DNA from: an uncultured Hyphomicrobiales bacterium
Lineage (GTDB): Bacteria; Pseudomonadota; Alphaproteobacteria; Rhizobiales; Beijerinckiaceae
DNA: 7,631 nucleotides
Direction of reading: 5' to 3'
NCBI GenBank assembly: GCA_903903935.1
Contig: CAIVAX010000428.1
Location: 1 to 7,631 of the forward strand
Shown here: piece by piece, positions 1 to 4,973 of the stretch
How positions within the stretch are numbered: position 1 is the first letter of the stretch
Layout of the letters: each line of letters begins with the position of its first letter
The notes under the pieces: generated by a model
What the model was told of the DNA's origin: nothing
Databases searched by the model: none
Seen by the model: the letters and a program-made list of their open reading frames with translations, nothing else
Program-made: the position numbers and the translations under genes

Positions 1-1425
1 CATTTCACGACCCGCCAGAACATTCAATATAACTGGCCCAAACTGGTGGATGTACCCGACCTGCTGGATGATCTTGCCAGTGTCGAAATGCACGCCATCC
101 AGACCAGCGGCAATTGCGTGCGCAATGTCACCGCCGATCATTTTGCTGGCGCTGCGGCTGATGAATTTGAAGATCCCCGCCCCTATGCGGAAATTTTGCG
201 CCAATGGTCGTCGATCCATCCTGAGTTTTCATTCCTGCCGCGCAAGTTTAAAATCGCTGTCACTGGCGCCACAACAGATCGTGCCGCCATTCAAGTGCAT
301 GATATTGGCTTGCAGATTGTGCGCAATGACAAGGGCGAACTTGGCTTTGCCGTCTATGTGGGAGGTGGCCAAGGCCGCACACCCATGGTCGCTAAAAAGA
401 TCCGCGACTTCCTGCCGCTTGCTGATCTGCTCGCTTATTGTGAGGCAATTGTCCGCGTCTATAATCTCGAGGGACGCCGCGACAATAAATACAAAGCCCG
501 CATAAAAATCCTCGTGCATGAAAAGGGCCTTGAGTCCATGCGCGCCGCTGTCGAAGCCGAGTTTGCCGAGCGCAATGATCAACGCTTGCGCCTGCCGCAA
601 GCTGAGATTGATCGCATACACGTTTATTTCGCGCCGCCCAATGTGACAGCGCGCCCAGCCCATTCGCAAATCTTCGACAAGCGCCGTTTAACGGATGCGA
701 AATTCAGCGCCTTTGTGAGCAGCAATGTCGCAGCGCATAAACTGCCCGGCTATGGCATTGTCACCATTTCGCTCAAGCCGATTGGTAAAATTCCCGGCGA
801 TGCCACATCCGAGCAAATGGAGGTGGTTGCTGATCTGGCCGAAAAATATGGGCATGATGAAATCCGTGTCTCGCATGAGCAAAATCTGGTTCTGCCCTTT
901 ATCGCGCTCGATGATATCCCGCAGGTCTATGACATCCTGGCTCAACATGAGCTGGCCTGCGCCAATGCGGGACAAGTCAGCGATATCATTTCTTGCCCCG
1001 GCATGGATTATTGCTCGCTCGCTACGGCACGCTCCATTCCGGTGGCGCAACGCATTTCAGAGCATTTTGGCGATGGCCCAAAAGCCCAAGCCATTGGCCC
1101 GCTGAAGATCAAAATCTCTGGCTGCATCAATGCCTGCGGTCATCATCATGTCGGACATATCGGCATTCTTGGTCTTGAGCGCAAAGGTGTCGAGACCTAT
1201 CAAATCACCCTTGGCGGCTCGGCAGATGAGACCTGCGCTGTGGGCGACATCACCGGCCCCGGCTTCTCTTATGAAGATGTCGTGGGGGCAGTGAACACAG
1301 TCGTTGAGACTTATATGGGCCTGCGCAAGGATCCGGCTGAAGATTTCCTCACCGCTTATCGCCGGGTCGGCATGGCCCCCTTTAAAGCTGCTCTTTATGA
1401 GAAAAACACTGGAGCTGATATCTGA
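1..1425 (+). CDS. cysI: Nitrite/sulfite reductase, siroheme/[4Fe-4S] hemoprotein (5' partial)
   Basis: Hemoprotein that reduces sulfite to sulfide with six electrons in assimilatory cysteine synthesis; nitrite reductase relatives share the fold. The reading frame is open from base 1, so the gene starts upstream. 474 residues are visible, and roughly the first 80 of a usual ~550 appear to be missing. The GTG at 46 is internal, because the conserved TTRQNIQ segment lies before it. Visible residues: Arg5 (TTRQ), Arg41 (CVRNV) and Lys82/Lys84 (PRKFK), which correspond to the basic residues holding siroheme and substrate in this family. The cluster ligands are Cys332/Cys338 (CPGMDYC) and Cys375/Cys379 (CINAC), giving the classic C-x5-C and C-x3-C pair whose last Cys bridges the cluster and siroheme. 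The stop overlaps the next start by one base (TGATG), so the two genes are translationally coupled. The sulfite rather than nitrite assignment rests on the DUF934 neighbour and is inferred. Confidence 0.95.
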   Translation, partial: HFTTRQNIQYNWPKLVDVPDLLDDLASVEMHAIQTSGNCVRNVTADHFAGAAADEFEDPRPYAEILRQWSSIHPEFSFLPRKFKIAVTGATTDRAAIQVHDIGLQIVRNDKGELGFAVYVGGGQGRTPMVAKKIRDFLPLADLLAYCEAIVRVYNLEGRRDNKYKARIKILVHEKGLESMRAAVEAEFAERNDQRLRLPQAEIDRIHVYFAPPNVTARPAHSQIFDKRRLTDAKFSAFVSSNVAAHKLPGYGIVTISLKPIGKIPGDATSEQMEVVADLAEKYGHDEIRVSHEQNLVLPFIALDDIPQVYDILAQHELACANAGQVSDIISCPGMDYCSLATARSIPVAQRISEHFGDGPKAQAIGPLKIKISGCINACGHHHVGHIGILGLERKGVETYQITLGGSADETCAVGDITGPGFSYEDVVGAVNTVVETYMGLRKDPAEDFLTAYRRVGMAPFKAALYEKNTGADI

Positions 1426-1928
1426 TGGCCCTCTATCAGAACGGACATTTTATCGAGGATAGCTGGAAGACCCTTGAGGCTGGCCAGGATATTCCTCCCT
1501 CGGGTCATGTGATCGTGCCGCTAGATTGGTGGCAGGCGCAACGCGGCGCCTTTACCGGCTCCAATGTGCCGATCGGTGTGCGCATTGAACCTGGCACCAA
1601 GATCGAAAACTTTGCGCAAGACATTCCGCGCTTAAGCGTCATCGCTCTCGCCTTTCCCAAATTTCAGGATGGCCGCGCCTTTTCCACCGCGCAATTATTG
1701 CGCGAGCGCTATGGCTTTAAGGGCGAATTGCGCGCGGTTGGCGATATTCTGCTCGATCAATTGCAAATGTTGGCGCGCTGCGGCTTTGATACATTCGAGA
1801 TCAAGGACGGCCCCACTTTGCAAGCCTTGCAAGAGGGACGCGCCAAAAGCTTCACGCGCTTTTATCAACCCAGCCTTCTGCCAGAGGCTCCGGCCGGCAC
1901 ACGACCATGGTTGCGCCAGCCGGGCTGA
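1425..1928 (+). CDS. DUF934 domain-containing protein of the sulfite reductase operon
   Basis: A 167-residue soluble protein of the DUF934 family, which is habitually encoded just after cysI-type reductases in proteobacteria. Its biochemical role is not established; a helper or partner of sulfite reduction is inferred from this gene order. The family core is visible at about residues 75-130: the FPKFQDGRAF and LRERYGFKGELRA stretches, then GDILLDQLQMLARCGFD, followed by RFYQP near residue 145. No signal peptide or membrane segment is seen, so it is cytosolic. The ATG shares its A with the reductase stop. A GGAG at 1411-1414 lies 10 nt upstream, slightly far, which fits translational coupling. 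In many alphaproteobacteria cysH follows; here the strand switches and a terminator hairpin overlaps the stop codon. Confidence 0.93.
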   Translation: MALYQNGHFIEDSWKTLEAGQDIPPSGHVIVPLDWWQAQRGAFTGSNVPIGVRIEPGTKIENFAQDIPRLSVIALAFPKFQDGRAFSTAQLLRERYGFKGELRAVGDILLDQLQMLARCGFDTFEIKDGPTLQALQEGRAKSFTRFYQPSLLPEAPAGTRPWLRQPG

Positions 1929-1945
1929 TCAGTCCGGCGGGTTTT
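1916..1945 (+). terminator. Probable intrinsic terminator of the cysI-DUF934 operon
   Basis: An 8-bp stem (GCCGGGCT with AGTCCGGC, one G.U pair) closes on a GATC loop at 1919-1938. After one A/G mismatch the stem extends by two C-G pairs, and it is followed directly by TTTT at 1942-1945. The T-run exists only on the + strand, so the direction fits the sulfur operon. The hairpin contains the DUF934 stop codon, and the T-run overlaps the gloA stop codon. The T-run is short, so efficiency may be modest. Confidence 0.6.
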
Positions 1946-2384
1946 ACCAAACGCCTGTATTGGGCATGGACAGCCAAGGCTCTTGCGGCGGTAGCGGATC
2001 GCCGTCCTGCAGCAATTCGATCGAAATCGCATCGGGTGAGCGCACAAAGGCCATATGCCCATCGCGCGGCGGGCGGTTGATCGTCACTCCGCCCTTGTGC
2101 AAACGCGCGCAGAGCTCATAAATATTCTTCACCCGAAAGGCGAGATGGCCAAAATTGCGCCCACCCGTATAGACCTCGGGATCCCAATTATAGGTCAGCT
2201 CAAGCAATGGCGCATGGCGCTGGCGGGCCTGCTCTTCATCCTCAGGCGCAGATAAAAACACCAAAGTGAACCGGCCATTTTCGTGATCCACGCGCTGCGT
2301 TTCAACAAGGCCCAATAAATCGCGATAAAAATGCAAAGCCTGATCAAGATCACTGACCCGCACCATTGTATGAAGATAACGCAA
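1944..2384 (-). CDS. gloA: Lactoylglutathione lyase (glyoxalase I), VOC family
   Basis: Glyoxalase I isomerises the hemithioacetal of methylglyoxal and glutathione to S-lactoylglutathione, the first step of cytosolic methylglyoxal detoxification. With the TTG start the protein has 146 residues, close to the ~135 of E. coli GloA, and begins [10 protein letters not shown], matching the family N-terminus. All four metal ligands are visible: His5, Glu62 (LLELTYNW), His80 (FGHLAF) and Glu123 (ISIELL). The short form and the LELTYNW segment resemble the Ni/Co-dependent bacterial type, which is inferred. Start choice: TTG at 2384 has AAGGAG 6 nt upstream and puts His5 where the family has it. The in-frame ATG at 2429 would add 15 unconserved residues and lies inside a strong inverted repeat. 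The gene converges on the sulfur operon with 15 nt between stop codons and diverges from the cation transporter. Confidence 0.93.
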   Translation of the reverse strand: MRYLHTMVRVSDLDQALHFYRDLLGLVETQRVDHENGRFTLVFLSAPEDEEQARQRHAPLLELTYNWDPEVYTGGRNFGHLAFRVKNIYELCARLHKGGVTINRPPRDGHMAFVRSPDAISIELLQDGDPLPPQEPWLSMPNTGVW

Positions 2385-2390
2385 GAGCCT

Positions 2391-2396
2391 CTCCTT
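2391..2396 (-). promoter_or_regulatory. Ribosome binding site that decides the gloA TTG start
   Basis: AAGGAG on the minus strand, 6 nt before the TTG at 2384. It would be wasted inside the coding region if the ATG at 2429 were used, so it supports the shorter protein. Confidence 0.75.
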
Positions 2397-2420
2397 CTGC
2401 CATTCGTTCAAGTGAACCCA

Positions 2421-2466
2421 GCCTAGCACAGAGTCTCCCCTGTGGTTACAAAACTCTGCACTAGGC
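2421..2466 (-). repeat. 14-base imperfect dyad, probable gloA leader hairpin or operator
   Basis: Arms 2421-2434 (GCCTAGCACAGAGT) and 2453-2466 (ACTCTGCACTAGGC) are inverted repeats matching at 12 of 14 positions around an 18-nt centre. The two mismatches are C/A and A/C on the + strand. In minus-strand RNA they become U.G and G.U pairs, so the stem pairs completely only in the gloA-sense transcript. No T-run follows, so it is not a plain terminator. It could be an RNA leader structure or a protein-binding operator. It lies 25 nt upstream of the gloA Shine-Dalgarno. Confidence 0.5.
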
Positions 2467-2547
2467 AGCGCCTAAACTTGGCCGCACATGCGCCGCTTTC
2501 CTCGCAGCCTTGTTCGCGCTATCCAAGAGCCAGAACGGATCTTGATC

Positions 2548-3936
2548 ATGACTGACGTTGCGCACCGCAAAGAACACGCTGCCCTTGCCTCCATCCTCGC
2601 CAGCTCATTGCTGACTTTGGGCAAGCTCGCCGCTGGTCTGTTGTCAGGCTCTTTGGCGCTGATCTCCGAGGCCGCGCATAGCCTGCTGGATACGGGCGCG
2701 ACCATCATCACTTATTATGCGATCAAGGCAGCAGGGAGACCTGCCGATGATGAACATCATTATGGTCATGGCAAGATCGAGGCGGTGGCAGCTCTGGGCG
2801 AAACAGGCCTGCTCTTCGTATTGGCTGGCTTTGTGTTGGTGGAGGCTGTGAGCCGCCTCGGCGGCCATGCCAGCGAGCCGGTGGAGGCCAATGGGCTCAC
2901 TTATGGCGTGCTCATCATCGCTATTTCAATTGATCTGGTGCGCTGGCTCTCGCTGAGAAAAATTGCCAAAGAGACCAATAGCGATGCGCTGGCCGCCGAT
3001 GCGCTGCATTTCTCCTCCGATATGGTGGGCTCCATTCTCGTGCTCTTGGGCCTCATTGCCACGCAATTTGGCTTTCAACAGGGCGATACGCTGGCCGCCA
3101 TTGGCGTTGCCCTCTTCATTGCCATTGCCGGCTATCGTCTGGGCCGCAAGACGATTGATACTCTGGTGGATGTCGCGCCACCGGGCATGGCCGACCATCT
3201 GCGCAAGATCATTTCTGATATTCCCCATGTGGTGGCAATTGACCAGATCCGCTTACGGCCTGCTGGCACTCACATCTTTGGTGAAATCGTCATTGCCGTG
3301 CCACGCACGCATCCATTGGAAAAAGTGCCTGCCATTAAAGAGGCCATCAGCGCGGCGCTGCTGCAAGCCTATCCAGAGCTCATCGCCACTGTAACCGCCA
3401 ATCCGCGCGCTTTGGATGAAGAGACAATCATTGAACGCGTGCTTTTGATTGCCGCGCGGCGCGGCCTGCCTATTCATCATTTAACGATACAAGACATCAA
3501 TGGCACCAAGTCCGTGAGTCTTGATCTTGAAATCGATGGGCGCCTCACGCATGGCGAGGCGCATGACACCGCCACGCATTTGGAAGCCGCGATCAGAGAT
3601 GAAATCGGCATGGACATTGAAGTCGAGACTCATATCGAGCCGCTCGATCCTTCCGAGCGCGCGGGCACCAATGCCGATGCCAAGACGATAGACGAGATTC
3701 AAGCCTCCATCGCACGCCATGCGCAATCAGGCGCCATTCTCACTAATGTGCACGATGTGCGTGTGCGCGCCCATCCCTCGGGCTTGGTGGTGAATTATCA
3801 TTGTTGGGTCGATCCCAACCTCAGCGTCGATGCCGTTCATTCCGCCGTCGATGCTGTTGATCGGCGGGTGCGGCGTGACTTTACGCACATCACCCGCATT
3901 GTCGGCCATGCCGAACCCCCGCAGCAAGAAGGCTAG
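2548..3936 (+). CDS. Cation diffusion facilitator transporter, Zn-type, with three C-terminal domains
   Basis: Inner-membrane metal/proton antiporter of the CDF family that exports divalent cations, probably Zn2+. 462 residues from the ATG at 2548. Six membrane segments lie at about 13-33, 38-58, 83-103, 118-135, 153-175 and 182-198. The transport site shows His44xxxAsp48 in helix 2 and His154xxxAsp158 in helix 5. HHYGHGK at 70-76 is the family motif after helix 2. The C-terminus is about 250 residues, against roughly 90 in E. coli FieF, and reads as three tandem dimerisation-type domains (about 212-287, 290-366 and 380-457). Start choice: ATG 2488 is in frame, but its extra 20 residues look unconserved and neither start has a strong Shine-Dalgarno (weak GGA 8 nt before 2548). 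It diverges from gloA and converges on the DUF4340 gene. FieF-like relatives transport Zn, Cd, Fe or Co, so the metal is inferred. Confidence 0.93.
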   Translation: MTDVAHRKEHAALASILASSLLTLGKLAAGLLSGSLALISEAAHSLLDTGATIITYYAIKAAGRPADDEHHYGHGKIEAVAALGETGLLFVLAGFVLVEAVSRLGGHASEPVEANGLTYGVLIIAISIDLVRWLSLRKIAKETNSDALAADALHFSSDMVGSILVLLGLIATQFGFQQGDTLAAIGVALFIAIAGYRLGRKTIDTLVDVAPPGMADHLRKIISDIPHVVAIDQIRLRPAGTHIFGEIVIAVPRTHPLEKVPAIKEAISAALLQAYPELIATVTANPRALDEETIIERVLLIAARRGLPIHHLTIQDINGTKSVSLDLEIDGRLTHGEAHDTATHLEAAIRDEIGMDIEVETHIEPLDPSERAGTNADAKTIDEIQASIARHAQSGAILTNVHDVRVRAHPSGLVVNYHCWVDPNLSVDAVHSAVDAVDRRVRRDFTHITRIVGHAEPPQQEG

Positions 3937-3948
3937 ACAGACTAGCCT
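3930..3948. terminator. Hairpin spanning two convergent stop codons, possible bidirectional terminator
   Basis: A perfect inverted repeat, AGGCTAG-ACAGA-CTAGCCT, with a 7-bp stem and 5-nt loop. The left arm contains the TAG stop of the cation transporter (3934-3936) and the right arm contains the TAG stop of the DUF4340 gene (3942-3944, minus strand). Only short T-containing stretches follow on either side (TTT at 3954-3956 on +; TTCTT on -), so intrinsic termination may be weak. Confidence 0.45.
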
Positions 3949-4961
3949 GCTGATTTGCGCTCAATGGTCACTTCATTCATCGACCAGCCAAACAGATCGC
4001 CCTGATAGCCCGGCAGACGAAACTCACGCCCCTCGACCTTTGCTGCAATCTCTTTGGCTTGTGCGGCCGCTGACTCATTGGTCGAGGATGCTGCAATTGT
4101 AAACCAGCTATCCCCCACTTCGCCAATCAGCGTGAGCTCTAGACGCAGACCTTGCCGGGTCTGCGCACTCAACTTGCGCGGCTGCTCTGACTTCGTTTGC
4201 GTGGCTTTGCGCACATCTTGAAAGTCGAGACTTTCGATCAGGCTGATAACGCGCGAGAGATTGGAGGGATCGACCTCACGTGCCTCTGGCACATTGGTCA
4301 ATTCCAATTCTTTACCCGCCTCGGTTGAGACCAAAGTTATGGCATCCCGCCCGCCACCCAGAAGTTCAATCTTGGCAATCGCCTCGCGATCAACCTTGGC
4401 AAGATTGGAATCAAACCAATCGGCTTTCATCGAGGCCATCTTCACCTCGCCGCGCAGCAGATAGGATTGCGCCGCATCAAAGAGCTTTGCATAAGTGCCG
4501 CCCTGCGGGCCACCAACTGACGCATCGCGATTGCCAACCAGAACAGAAGCCAACACAGCGCCGTTTGGCTTTTTAATCGTCACCAGCTTGCCAGCCTCGC
4601 CCTTTGAGCCGGGCTCGCCCAAGCCCAGATCGCTGTAACGCGCTGGATCGGCTGTCTTGGCTTCTTCAAAACGTAGATTGGCAAGAGTCGCAACCAGATC
4701 GCGCAAAGGCTCGATCTTGACGGGATAGTTCGAACCGGCTGCAACAAAGCCATTATCTTTGCGCTCAATGGCAATGCTGCGATCGCCATCTTGAATATCG
4801 ATGAGGCTAATGTCGCCGCCCGCACTGGCTAATTCTGGAAACACCACTTCACCGCGCCGATCAGACACAATCCGCGAGGGGTTTGTGCGCAGAACGGCGG
4901 ATGTTGTGGCCAAGGCCACAATGGTCAATCCGGCAAGAATGATCAAACCCTTGGTCTTCAT
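3942..4961 (-). CDS. DUF4340 domain-containing membrane-anchored periplasmic protein
   Basis: A 339-residue protein with one N-terminal hydrophobic segment (about residues 5-24) after MKTK, and the rest predicted periplasmic with no further membrane span. This gives an anchored or secreted topology. The body fits the DUF4340 family, which is commonly encoded last in Gld-type ABC operons; its molecular role is unknown. There are no cysteines in a lipobox, so it is not a lipoprotein, and I see no catalytic motif. The start at 4961 has GAGGAG 6 nt upstream, overlapping the stop of the preceding gene. The longer in-frame start at 5039 would run into that gene and place a charged segment before the hydrophobic stretch. 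The gap to the GldG-like gene is 10 nt, so it is co-transcribed with it. It ends tail to tail with the transporter, 5 nt apart. Confidence 0.85.
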   Translation of the reverse strand: MKTKGLIILAGLTIVALATTSAVLRTNPSRIVSDRRGEVVFPELASAGGDISLIDIQDGDRSIAIERKDNGFVAAGSNYPVKIEPLRDLVATLANLRFEEAKTADPARYSDLGLGEPGSKGEAGKLVTIKKPNGAVLASVLVGNRDASVGGPQGGTYAKLFDAAQSYLLRGEVKMASMKADWFDSNLAKVDREAIAKIELLGGGRDAITLVSTEAGKELELTNVPEAREVDPSNLSRVISLIESLDFQDVRKATQTKSEQPRKLSAQTRQGLRLELTLIGEVGDSWFTIAASSTNESAAAQAKEIAAKVEGREFRLPGYQGDLFGWSMNEVTIERKSAG

Positions 4962-4967
4962 GCTGGT

Positions 4968-4973
4968 CTCCTC
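4968..4973 (-). promoter_or_regulatory. Ribosome binding site of the DUF4340 gene
   Basis: GAGGAG on the minus strand, 6 nt before the ATG at 4961, sharing two bases with the TGA (4974-4972) of the upstream GldG-like gene. It fixes the start and implies coupled translation. Confidence 0.75.

Larger units (their letters stand above)
2385..2547. promoter_or_regulatory. Divergent intergenic region between gloA and the cation transporter
   Basis: About 160 bases that must hold the promoters of both divergent genes. A weak candidate for gloA is TTGTAA (minus strand, 2451-2446), 17 nt before TGCTAG (2428-2423); the -10 match is poor. On the + strand TTACAA at 2446-2451 could serve as a -35, but I see no good -10 at normal spacing. 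Smaller inverted repeats are present: TAGGC/GCCTA at 2463-2475, and CACAG/CTGTG at 2427-2431 with 2440-2444. No known operator is recognised. Confidence 0.4.

Noticed and set aside
46..1425. GTG at 46 as the true start of the sulfite reductase
   Set aside because: The frame is open to base 1 and the upstream codons encode the conserved TTRQNIQ motif, so the gene is cut by the window edge rather than starting at 46.
1669..2121. 150-codon + strand frame across the DUF934/gloA junction
   Set aside because: It overlaps two recognisable genes in other frames and reads through the probable terminator. The translation is low-complexity and Cys/Arg/Ser-rich.
2427..2475. Riboswitch or T-box in the gloA/exporter intergenic region
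   Set aside because: Only simple inverted repeats are visible; no conserved aptamer core or T-box sequence can be recognised in 160 bases.
2488..2547. Upstream ATG (2488) of the cation exporter
   Set aside because: The added 20 residues (Arg/Pro-rich) do not resemble the family N-terminus and no Shine-Dalgarno precedes the ATG. It cannot be fully excluded.
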